Assembly (NCBI GenBank): GCA_964431205.1
Contig: CAYSIX010000126.1
Coordinates: forward strand, 1-11,963
DNA length: 11,963 nucleotides
Direction: 5' to 3'
From: CAYSIX01 sp964431205
GTDB lineage: Bacteria; Planctomycetota; Phycisphaerae; Phycisphaerales; Phycisphaeraceae
Shown here piece after piece: positions 5,042-11,898 of this stretch (positions are counted from its first letter, which is position 1; each line of letters begins with the position of its first letter). Both the position numbers and the translations under genes were made by a program. The notes beneath the pieces are model-generated. The model ran no database searches. It saw only the letters and a list, made by a program, of their open reading frames with translations, and had not been told where the DNA came from.

Positions 5042-7758
5042 CGCTCCACCCCCTCTCGGCGGGTCGCGAGCGGGACCTCACGCGACGCCGGCCACAACAG
5101 CACCACGACCGCGCTCACCAGCGCCAGGACCATCAGGACCAACGCCCGTCCCTGGCCCGCGTCCAACAGCCGCTCGATCGCCGGACCGATCTGGTTGCCT
5201 TCCACGAGGCTGCGGATCTCGGCCCAGAGCTGCGTGGCGGTCCAGTCGGGGATCACCGACCAGGACATCACGCACGCCAGGAAGAACAGCCCCACGCCGC
5301 TGACCGCCCGCATCATGTGCCACGCGCCGCCGCCGCGGCGTGAGAGCATCAGCAGCACCGCCGACGCCACGCACAGGCCGAACACCGCCGTGCGCCCGAT
5401 GCGGTGAAACAGGTTGGGCCAGTCCGCATATCCCAGCCCCCGCGTCAGCTCGGCGGCCAGGCTCGGGTCCGGGAAGCCGGCGGCGATCATCTCCGGAAGC
5501 TGCAGCGCCAGAACGAGCGTCGGCACGACGGTGGCCAGCAGCGCCAGCACGCCGGCGAGGCCCAGCAGCACGCTCAACGGGTTGACCCGAGGGACGGGCC
5601 GCGCGGCGCGTGACGCCGGCAGCGAACGCGCGGCGGACCCGGCCCGCTCGGTGCCGTCGCCGCGCCACCACACCGTCAGACGTCGTCCGTCAGCGTCCTC
5701 GAACGTCCCCGTCGCGATCAGGATCACGTCCACGAGCTGACCGATGCCCAGAAACCCAAGCGTCAGCAGCCACAGGATGCCCGTGCCGACCTTGCCCGCA
5801 TAGAACCGTTGCAGGCCACAGACAGGGAAGCCCATCACCAGCGGCGCGACGCTCAGCAGCAGCGCGATCAGGCGGCTGCGCGGCGAGGCGTCGTCGAGCC
5901 CCGCGTCACCGGCAGGCGACTTCCCGGCGTTGCCCGGCGCGGGATGGACATGCCCGGGCGTGGCGGCGTGCGCGGCGTGGGTGGCATGTGCGGCGTGGGC
6001 CCCGGCCGCGCGGGCGTGATCGGTTTGTGGAGCCGATGGGCTTTCGGACGGCTCGTCTTCTTCGCCCTCGTCGTCCGCCGGGTCGGTGACCGTCGGGTCG
6101 AACGGCGCCAGCACCTGCGCGCCGAGCGCGATCGCCGCCATCGCGCCGATCACCATCGCGTGCTGGTTTGTCGTGAACAGCGAGGTGACCCACGCGGCCA
6201 GCACCGGGCCGGCCGCCTGTCCGATCGACAGGCGTTCGGCCCGGCCCGGCGCCATCCGCTTGTGCCAGTCGAAGACGAACAGCGGCAGCATCAGCGCTGC
6301 CAGCACCCCCAGCGCGTTGCGGGTGCCCACGCTGTGCATCAGCGCCGGCAGCACGGGCAGCGCGAACAGCAGCATCAGGACGGCCGCCGGCCCGCCGATC
6401 GCCAGCCACCGCACCGGCCCGCGCTCCCCCGCGATCGCCGCGCCGAAGATCCGCCCGCTCGCACGCAGCCCGACCATCGCCCCCGCCGCCGCAAAGTGCA
6501 GCAGCAACGCCGCGGCCGGCACGTCACGTCCCCCAAACAGAAACGCCGTCGCCGTCACGACCGTCACAATGCTCACCAGCGCCAGCGACCCCCGCGCCAA
6601 CCCGCCCAGCGGATCGCGCTTCGGATCGGCCAGGCTCGGCATGACCGCCCGCCCCGGCCTCCCCTGCTTGGCCACCTCCCGACCTACGACGCCGCCCACG
6701 TGTCGCTTGATCTGCCGCTCCAGATCATGGCCGAACCGCTCGCCCGCCCGCTCGAACCGCCGCGCCGCCTCGTCCACCCGTCGCGTCATCGTGCTCCACG
6801 AGTCCGGCGCGTCGCTGTCGCTCTCACCGCCGCCGCGCGGGCCCGGCGTCTCGTCGATCGGCATCGCGCCCGATCCCCCGCCCGCGCCCACGTTCAACTT
6901 CCGGCCGACACGCCCCGCCACCATGCTCAGGTCCTCCGCCGCGTAGTGCGAGACGCTGTCACGCACGTGCTCGGCCCCGAACACCGCCTCGACCATCTCC
7001 CGCACCGACGCGTACCGCTCGGCCGGGTCCTTGGCCATCGACCGGCGAACCACCGTGCGGAACGGCTCCTCGAGGCTCGAGACGTCCGGCTCACAGGTCA
7101 GGTGCTTCATCAGCACCTCGCTCGGGCTCGCGCCCAGGTACGGCACCTGACCCGTCAGCATCTCGTAGAGCACGCAGCCCAGCGCGTAGATGTCGATGCT
7201 GCGGTCGTACCGCCCCGCGCCGATCTCCGGGGCCATGTAGTGCACCGTCCCGACCGTCACCGTCTGGCTCTGGTGGTGATCGGCCGACATGACCTTGCTC
7301 AACCCGTAATCACCGATCTTGACGTACCCGTCTTCGTAGAAGATGTTGGCCGGCTTCAGGTCGCGGTGGACGATCCCGCAGTCGTGCAGGTAGCTGAGTC
7401 CCTTGCCGATCTCGCGGAGGAAGAAGGCGGCCTTCTGCGTGCCTAGCCCGCCGGGCGCCGCGTCGATCAGCTCGCGCAGCGACGGGCCGGCGACGAACTC
7501 CATGATCACGAACGGGTCGCCCTGGTCGTTGTGGCGCACGTCGAAGATCGTCACCAGGTGCGGGCTCTTGAGGTTCATGCACTGCGTGATGCCGCGCATC
7601 TCGATCTGCTCGAAGCTCTGCACGGCCTTGAGCGCGACCTCGCGGCCGCCGTCGCTGACCGCGTAGTACACCTCGCCGAACCCGCCACGCCCCGCGGCGC
7701 GCTCGACCGTGTAGCCGGCCAGCGGTCGGTCGCCCTGTTTGTATCGGTATCCGGCCAT
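5038..7758 (-). CDS. Membrane Ser/Thr protein kinase with C-terminal TM2 domain
   Basis: This is a 906-residue PknB-type kinase. The domain (about 15-260) has the glycine loop GRGGFGEV (23-30), catalytic Lys44 (VALK), HRDLKPAN (131-138, catalytic Asp133), DYG (150-152) in place of DFG, and an activation loop with Thr166/Thr168/Thr171 before APE (176-178); all catalytic residues are present. A soluble linker (about 265-385) leads to roughly six membrane helices (389-552), an acidic then His-rich linker (560-610), a TM2 domain (628-690, with GLQRFYAGKVGTGI at 648-661 and a GIGQLVDVILI helix), and four further helices (about 727-752, 789-806, 819-838, 872-890). It would phosphorylate Ser/Thr of cytoplasmic partners; the FHA protein encoded just upstream is an obvious candidate reader. 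GGAG on the minus strand (plus 7769-7772) lies ten bases before the ATG. Confidence 0.96.
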   Translation of the reverse strand: MAGYRYKQGDRPLAGYTVERAAGRGGFGEVYYAVSDGGREVALKAVQSFEQIEMRGITQCMNLKSPHLVTIFDVRHNDQGDPFVIMEFVAGPSLRELIDAAPGGLGTQKAAFFLREIGKGLSYLHDCGIVHRDLKPANIFYEDGYVKIGDYGLSKVMSADHHQSQTVTVGTVHYMAPEIGAGRYDRSIDIYALGCVLYEMLTGQVPYLGASPSEVLMKHLTCEPDVSSLEEPFRTVVRRSMAKDPAERYASVREMVEAVFGAEHVRDSVSHYAAEDLSMVAGRVGRKLNVGAGGGSGAMPIDETPGPRGGGESDSDAPDSWSTMTRRVDEAARRFERAGERFGHDLERQIKRHVGGVVGREVAKQGRPGRAVMPSLADPKRDPLGGLARGSLALVSIVTVVTATAFLFGGRDVPAAALLLHFAAAGAMVGLRASGRIFGAAIAGERGPVRWLAIGGPAAVLMLLFALPVLPALMHSVGTRNALGVLAALMLPLFVFDWHKRMAPGRAERLSIGQAAGPVLAAWVTSLFTTNQHAMVIGAMAAIALGAQVLAPFDPTVTDPADDEGEEDEPSESPSAPQTDHARAAGAHAAHATHAAHAATPGHVHPAPGNAGKSPAGDAGLDDASPRSRLIALLLSVAPLVMGFPVCGLQRFYAGKVGTGILWLLTLGFLGIGQLVDVILIATGTFEDADGRRLTVWWRGDGTERAGSAARSLPASRAARPVPRVNPLSVLLGLAGVLALLATVVPTLVLALQLPEMIAAGFPDPSLAAELTRGLGYADWPNLFHRIGRTAVFGLCVASAVLLMLSRRGGGAWHMMRAVSGVGLFFLACVMSWSVIPDWTATQLWAEIRSLVEGNQIGPAIERLLDAGQGRALVLMVLALVSAVVVLLWPASREVPLATRREGVER

Positions 7759-7849
7759 GTCGTTGCATCTCCGAGGTGGGCCGGGCGTCTTGCCCGATCC
7801 GCCCGTGGGGCGCCACGCTCACTTGCAGGCGTGGATCGTTCGCCCTTCG

Positions 7850-7869
7850 CACGGTCGCGAGCGACCGTG
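7850..7869. repeat. Perfect 9-bp inverted repeat in the FHA-kinase gap
   Basis: CACGGTCGC and GCGACCGTG are exact reverse complements separated by two bases. Two further stems occupy the same 119-base gap: CGTGG/CCACG (about 7804-7817) and CGGGC/GCCCG (about 7783-7797). The gap looks built of short palindromic units resembling those dispersed in planctomycete genomes (recalled, not checked). They could act as mRNA processing or attenuation structures between the FHA gene and the kinase. Confidence 0.7.
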
Positions 7870-7877
7870 GCACCCGC

Positions 7878-9485
7878 TCAGCACCATCGCCCGCACCGAA
7901 CACGCAGCGCGCCGACCTCTACGGTTTCATCCCAGGGCAGCACGCGGTCGCCCACGCCCGCCGCCGATCCCGCCGCCACCGTCGTCCCGCGATGCACCAG
8001 CCGCCCGTCACGCCAGCTCAGCACGATCGGCTCGCTCACCGACGCCGCACGCACGTGCGCCGCCGGGCCCGGGCCGACGATCAGGTCCCGGTCCAGCAGC
8101 ACCACCCGACGCACGTCGCCCCGGGGCAGCCGCGCGCCGCTCAGCTCCAGCACCGCCGTCGTGCTCGCCGCGTGCGGCAAGGTGAACCGCAGCCGGCACC
8201 GCGGCGACAGCTCCAGCTTGTCCCCGTCATGCAACAGCTTATGCCGCACCGACTGACCGTTGACGCGGATCGGCCGCTCGGCTTCCACGAAATAATCCTC
8301 ATCCCGACGCACGACCCGTGCCGGCGTCAGCGTCGGCTCGGCGACAATCCCCACGTCCACCTCGGCCGGGCCGCTCACCGCCCCCAGCGTCACGCTCGGC
8401 CCCGGGTGCATCACGAACGCCCCCACCCCCTCCACGTCCAGCAGAAATGCGCTCGACGCGCCCGGCCCACGATGATTGCCCAAAGCCCCGCGATGGGCGC
8501 GAAAGCCCGGCGATGGCCGCGAGTCTTCGAGCGGCCTTCGCCGGGGTATCGACAACTCCTCTCGGGTTCCCGCCACCACCGTCTCGGCCTCCCAGACCAG
8601 CCCGAGCGGGCCCGCCTCCAACTCCGACGCCGCACGCTCGAGCTGCTCGGCCTGCTCCAACGCCTCGTTCACCCACGCCGCGCCCGGCAACCGCTGCCGC
8701 AGCCGACGCAGCAACGGGATCAGCCGGCGGTGCTCGCCCCGCCGGAGCGCCTCGGCCGCCTCGCGCACCTCCGCCACGCTTCGCCGACACTCCTGCGCCG
8801 CCGGCGTCGCCTCGTCCAGCCCCTCGATCGCCCGCAGCAGCGTCGTCGCCCGATCCGGCCGGCCCGACGCCAGCTCCGTCGCCGCCTGGTCCGTCGCCGC
8901 CTCCGCAACACGCGCCCGCAGCGCCCGCACCCGTTCGTGCGACGGGTAACGCCGTTGCGCCGTGCGCAGCGCCTCGGCCGCCGCTGCCCACGCCCGCCGC
9001 TCGATCGCCGCTTCCGCCTCGGCCAGCCGGTCCCGCAGCTCCGCTTCATCTCGGGCCATCGCGTGTCCGATCCGTTGCCAGGTCACACTGCTGTCATTGT
9101 CCGCGATCGCCCGCACCGCCGCACACCCGGCCGAGAACTCGCCCCGCCGGGCGTGGTCCCGCGCCACGTCGGCCCGGAATGCGCGGCGGTCCGCCTCACG
9201 ACGCTGGGCCGCGATCGCCCGCGCCACCCGGCCCCGAAGCTCGGCCACGCACGACATCGCCCCGCCCAGCCGGTTGGCCTTGTCCGCGTCCACCAGCGCC
9301 TCGGCCAGCCGGCTGGCCTCCAGGTGACGCCGCCCGCGCTCGACCAGCCGCTCGACCAGCCGCCCGATCAGCCGCTGGCCCCGGCGGTGCTCGCCCAGGC
9401 CGTGGTCGCCGACCAGCCGCAGCGCCTCGTCCAGGCGGCCGGCGGCCAACGCCACCTCTGCTTGTCGCAACCGAAGGATCAACAC
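7878..9485 (-). CDS. TPR-like helical protein with two C-terminal FHA-like domains
   Basis: This 535-residue soluble protein has an N-terminal three-quarters of helical, TPR-like pairs (units such as AEVALAAGRLDEALRLV, 9-25, and AWAAAAEALRTAQRRYPSHE, 165-184), probably a protein-interaction scaffold. Two FHA-like domains follow. The first (about 346-436) shows GPSVTLGA, LTPARVVRRDEDYFVEA and VNGQSVRHKLLHDGDKLEL; the second (about 445-533) is more divergent, with LLDRDLIVGPGP and IVLSWRDGRLVHRG. FHA domains bind phosphothreonine; here the canonical SxxH is not evident (LTPAR and ASVSEP occupy the place), so binding ability is uncertain. The frame is open up to 9593, but GGAGGT (plus 9492-9497) lies six bases before the GTG at 9485, which decides the start. 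A DNA repeat encodes residues 314-335 in the linker before the first FHA domain. Confidence 0.87.
   Translation of the reverse strand: MLILRLRQAEVALAAGRLDEALRLVGDHGLGEHRRGQRLIGRLVERLVERGRRHLEASRLAEALVDADKANRLGGAMSCVAELRGRVARAIAAQRREADRRAFRADVARDHARRGEFSAGCAAVRAIADNDSSVTWQRIGHAMARDEAELRDRLAEAEAAIERRAWAAAAEALRTAQRRYPSHERVRALRARVAEAATDQAATELASGRPDRATTLLRAIEGLDEATPAAQECRRSVAEVREAAEALRRGEHRRLIPLLRRLRQRLPGAAWVNEALEQAEQLERAASELEAGPLGLVWEAETVVAGTREELSIPRRRPLEDSRPSPGFRAHRGALGNHRGPGASSAFLLDVEGVGAFVMHPGPSVTLGAVSGPAEVDVGIVAEPTLTPARVVRRDEDYFVEAERPIRVNGQSVRHKLLHDGDKLELSPRCRLRFTLPHAASTTAVLELSGARLPRGDVRRVVLLDRDLIVGPGPAAHVRAASVSEPIVLSWRDGRLVHRGTTVAAGSAAGVGDRVLPWDETVEVGALRVRCGRWC
8482..8545. repeat. Composite repeat inside the FHA gene (20-bp tandem plus dispersed 29-mer)
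   Basis: Bases 8482-8501 and 8502-8521 are two tandem 20-mers, AAAGCC.. to ..GCG, differing at two positions. Overlapping the second, bases 8517-8545 (CCGCGAGTC to CGCCGGG) are identical over 29 bases to 9551-9579. The element encodes the low-complexity Arg/Pro/Gly stretch before the first FHA domain and keeps the frame. Confidence 0.8.
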
Positions 9486-9491
9486 GGTCAG

Positions 9492-9497
9492 ACCTCC
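9492..9497 (-). promoter_or_regulatory. Perfect ribosome binding site deciding the FHA-protein start
   Basis: The minus strand reads GGAGGT, six bases before the GTG at 9485-9483 (a TTG follows directly). The upstream GTG at 9593 has no such site and lies next to a repeat, so the shorter protein is preferred. Confidence 0.75.
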
Positions 9498-9517
9498 AGC
9501 ACACCCAAGGAATGGCC

Positions 9518-9532
9518 CGCGGCGGAGCCGCG
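9518..9532. repeat. Hairpin in the gap between coiled-coil and FHA genes
   Basis: CGCGGC-GGA-GCCGCG is a perfect 6-bp stem with a three-base loop, 20 bases upstream of the FHA gene's ribosome binding site. It may attenuate the polycistronic message or be part of the same repeat block that fills this 107-base gap. Confidence 0.5.
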
Positions 9533-9550
9533 TCGCTTCATCCGGGACGC

Positions 9551-9579
9551 CCGCGAGTCTTCGAGCGGCCTTCGCCGGG
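9551..9579. repeat. Second copy of the 29-bp dispersed repeat
   Basis: Identical over all 29 bases to 8517-8545 and in the same orientation, about 1,030 bases away. This copy is non-coding in the preferred annotation and sits between the coiled-coil gene and the FHA gene. Recombination between the copies would delete most of the helical N-terminal part of the FHA gene. Confidence 0.8.
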
Positions 9580-9592
9580 ATCCACGCGGACA

Positions 9593-10489
9593 CTACGGCC
9601 GCGACACCAGGCTCCCCGGCGCCGGCTCCTCGCCACCCTCGACCGCAGACGTGTCGTTCACGGTCGGCACCGCGTCGCGATGTTCGTCGTCGGCCTCGGC
9701 CGACGCGCTCGCCGACTCGCCTTCGAGGTAGTCGCCCACCTGCGCCAGCAGCTCCTGCTCGCTGATCACGTCGATCTCGATCGGCTGGGTGAACGCCGCC
9801 TCACGCGCCAGCACGCGCTCGGCCACGTCCAGGCGCTTCCTGATCTGCCCGATCAGCTTCTCGGTCTGCGCCAGCTTGCTGCTGTCGAGCTGCACGCTCG
9901 AGCCCGCGGCCGCGGCCTGGACCAGCCGGTGCTGGCTCTGCAGCGACTCGATCTTGTCCTCGAGCAACGCCTTGCGCCCGCGGATCTTCTGCTGCATCTG
10001 GACCGCCGCGGCCAGCGACCGCTCGCGCGTCTCCTGCAGGCGCTCCTTGCCGGCCAGGACGACCTCGGCCTCCTTGATCCGCTCGAACCGCCGCGCCAGG
10101 TCGTCACGCACCTGCTCGCGGCTGTAGCGCACGCCACTGATCGTGAACCCGGCCCGCTCCTGCTGGAGCATCTCGTGCAGCCTGGCGACGCGCTGCCGCT
10201 CGTCGGCCAAGGCCTCGGCGCTGTCGGCGATGTCCCGTTTCAGCGCCGCCAGCTCGACCTCTTCCTCGGCGATCAGCCGCACGTTGGCGTGCATCTGCGG
10301 GATAATCTCGTCCAGCAGGTCCCGGGCCCGCCGCAGCTCGAACTCGATCGGCACGCTTTCCTTGACCGCCGACCGCACCGAACCGGCCGAACTCTTGACG
10401 TAGCTGGCCAGGTCCGTCCCGAACAGCACCGCGCCCAGCAACAGCGCGGCACCGGCCGTCACCATCGAGAGCTTCATCCACTTGAACAT
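9593..10489 (-). CDS. Membrane-anchored coiled-coil protein, first gene of the kinase locus
   Basis: This 298-residue protein has a short positively charged N-terminus (MFKWMK), one hydrophobic helix (8-24) and then long charged helices likely to form coiled coils (about 50-112 and 124-232). The segment SAVKESVPIEFELRRARDLLDEI (40-62) looks conserved, and the layout recalls planctomycete anchored PspA-like proteins, although PspA itself has no such anchor. The C-terminus (255-298) is Ser/Glu/Asp-rich and probably disordered; its Ser and Thr residues could be kinase targets. AAAGGA on the minus strand, eight bases before the ATG, fixes the start; the frame runs open further upstream through tandem repeats but that part is Arg/Gly-rich and unlikely to be translated. 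It probably acts as a membrane scaffold; the exact function is unknown. Confidence 0.87.
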   Translation of the reverse strand: MFKWMKLSMVTAGAALLLGAVLFGTDLASYVKSSAGSVRSAVKESVPIEFELRRARDLLDEIIPQMHANVRLIAEEEVELAALKRDIADSAEALADERQRVARLHEMLQQERAGFTISGVRYSREQVRDDLARRFERIKEAEVVLAGKERLQETRERSLAAAVQMQQKIRGRKALLEDKIESLQSQHRLVQAAAAGSSVQLDSSKLAQTEKLIGQIRKRLDVAERVLAREAAFTQPIEIDVISEQELLAQVGDYLEGESASASAEADDEHRDAVPTVNDTSAVEGGEEPAPGSLVSRP

Positions 10490-10611
10490 CGTAAACGTCC
10501 TTTCGACAAGGGGTTCCACACGGCCGGGCGGGGCCGGGGCCGCGCCACGACCGGCCGCGGCGCCCCGCCACAGACTGACCGTCGCACCCCGCCGCCGTTT
10601 CTTGCACCGCC

Positions 10612-10731
10612 GCGCCCTGAGCCCCAGCCAAGGCCCGGACGCAAGGCACCTCAAGCCGAGCCCTGAGCCCCTGCCAAGGGCCGGACGCAAGGCACCCCAA
10701 GCCGCGCCCTGAGCCCCAGCGAAGGGCCGGA
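10612..10731. repeat. 46-bp tandem repeat, about 2.6 copies, upstream of the kinase locus
   Basis: Units lie at 10612-10657, 10658-10703 and a partial one at 10704-10731. The core reads CCCTGAGCCCC.GC.AAGG, followed by CCGGACGCAAGGCACC. The first two units differ at four positions. The array sits in the 332-base gap (10490-10821) between the divergent coiled-coil gene and epimerase gene. Elsewhere in that gap I see only GC-rich sequence and no convincing promoter, so the array may overlap or lie just upstream of the regulatory region. Confidence 0.85.
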
Positions 10732-10821
10732 TTCCGCCCCGCCCTCGCCATCACCCCCTTCGCTCGTTAAGCTACCCGTCCGTAGCGCGGGGCGACCCTC
10801 GGCACTCAGGGCGGCGAGCAC

Positions 10822-11823
10822 ATGGCCATCACCGACTGGCGTTCCAGACACGGCGATCGCTTTGAAGACGTGAACGTGCTCGTCACCGGCGGGGCCGGGT
10901 TCATCGGCTCGCACCTGGCCGAGGCCCTGATCGACCTGGGCGCCGTCGTCACCGTCCTGGACGACCTGTCCGGCGGCAGCCGCGACAACCTCACCCCCAT
11001 CACCGCCCGCGCCGGCGACCGCTTCCGGTTCGTCGAAGGCTCGATCCTCGACGCCCGACGCCTCGCCGAGCTCTGCCGCGAGCATCGCTTCGTCTTCCAC
11101 CAGGCCGCGCTCGGCTCGGTGCCCCGCAGCCTCAAGGAGCCGCGCCGCTACCACGAGGTCAACATCACCGGGACGCTCAACGTCCTCGAGGCCGCACGCG
11201 ACGCCGGTGTCCAGCGCGTGCTCTTCGCCGCCAGCTCCTCGGCCTATGGCGATACCCCCACCCTGCCCAAGACCGAGGCCATGCCGCCCCTGCCCCGCAG
11301 CCCCTACGCCGCCACCAAGGTCGCCGGCGAGGCCCTCTGCCGCGCTTACGCCGCCGGCTACGGCCTCGACACCGCCTGCCTGCGCTACTTCAACATCTTC
11401 GGCCCACGGCAGAACGCCAACTCCGCTTACGCCGCCGTCATCGCCGCCTTCGCCAAGGCCCTGCTCCGCGGCGAACGCCCGACGATCTACGGCGACGGCG
11501 AGCAGTCCCGCGACTTCACCTTCGTCGACAATGCCGTCGAAGCCAACCTCCTCGCCGCTGCCGCCGACTCGCCCCTGGGCGGCGAGGTCCTCAACGTCGC
11601 CTGCGGCAGACGCGTCACCGTCAACGAGCTGGCCCGACGCATGGCCGAACTGCTCGAACGACCCGACCTGCAACCGACCCACGCCGACGAACGCGCCGGC
11701 GACGTGCGCCACTCCCTGGCCGACCTGACCGCCACGCAACGCCGACTCGGCTACGAGCCGATCGTCCCGTTCGACGAGGGCCTGGCCGCGACGGCCCAGT
11801 GGTACGCCCGCGTCGCCGTCTGA
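10822..11823 (+). CDS. NAD-dependent nucleotide-sugar C4-epimerase, WbpP/GalE-like (extended SDR family)
   Basis: This is a 333-residue enzyme of the extended short-chain dehydrogenase/reductase family. It shows the NAD-binding TGGAGFIG (22-29), the acidic Asp47/Asp48 that selects NAD over NADP, the catalytic Ser-containing SSSAYG (138-143) and the Tyr162-x3-Lys166 pair (YAATK). GSVPRSLKEP (98-107), NITGTLNVLEAARDAGVQR (114-132) and LRYFNIFGPRQNANSAYAAV (187-206) match the UDP-N-acetylglucosamine/UDP-glucose 4-epimerase group (WbpP, Gne). It would supply UDP-GalNAc or a similar sugar for surface polysaccharide in the cytoplasm. The length is normal for the family, apart from about 16 extra residues before the Rossmann fold. 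A weak AGGGCGGCGAG precedes the ATG; a GTG at 10870 is an alternative. A substrate cannot be assigned firmly. Confidence 0.92.
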   Translation: MAITDWRSRHGDRFEDVNVLVTGGAGFIGSHLAEALIDLGAVVTVLDDLSGGSRDNLTPITARAGDRFRFVEGSILDARRLAELCREHRFVFHQAALGSVPRSLKEPRRYHEVNITGTLNVLEAARDAGVQRVLFAASSSAYGDTPTLPKTEAMPPLPRSPYAATKVAGEALCRAYAAGYGLDTACLRYFNIFGPRQNANSAYAAVIAAFAKALLRGERPTIYGDGEQSRDFTFVDNAVEANLLAAAADSPLGGEVLNVACGRRVTVNELARRMAELLERPDLQPTHADERAGDVRHSLADLTATQRRLGYEPIVPFDEGLAATAQWYARVAV

Positions 11824-11898
11824 AACACGAGACCGCCACCGATGGACCGAACGACCCCTGCCTGAGCCCACGCCGCAACCCGGAGCCGAACACCGCCG

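Noticed and set aside
5809..7446. A 545-residue open frame on the plus strand
   Set aside because: Antisense to the kinase gene, whose catalytic motifs are complete; composition is Arg/His-rich and featureless.
7878..8140. Second FHA domain as a full phosphothreonine-binding module
   Set aside because: The fold pattern is suggestive, but the Arg, Ser and His residues that contact phosphothreonine are not evident, so I call it only FHA-like.
7776..9731. A 651-residue open frame on the plus strand
   Set aside because: Arg/His/Gln-rich translation antisense to the FHA gene, which has recognisable domains and a perfect Shine-Dalgarno.
8318..10666. A 782-residue open frame on the plus strand
   Set aside because: It is Pro/Arg/Ala-rich, lies antisense to the FHA and coiled-coil genes, has no domain and no ribosome binding site; typical of high-GC shadow frames.
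10612..10731. Possible CRISPR array
   Set aside because: The units are contiguous, diverge from each other and have no unique spacers; no cas genes are nearby.
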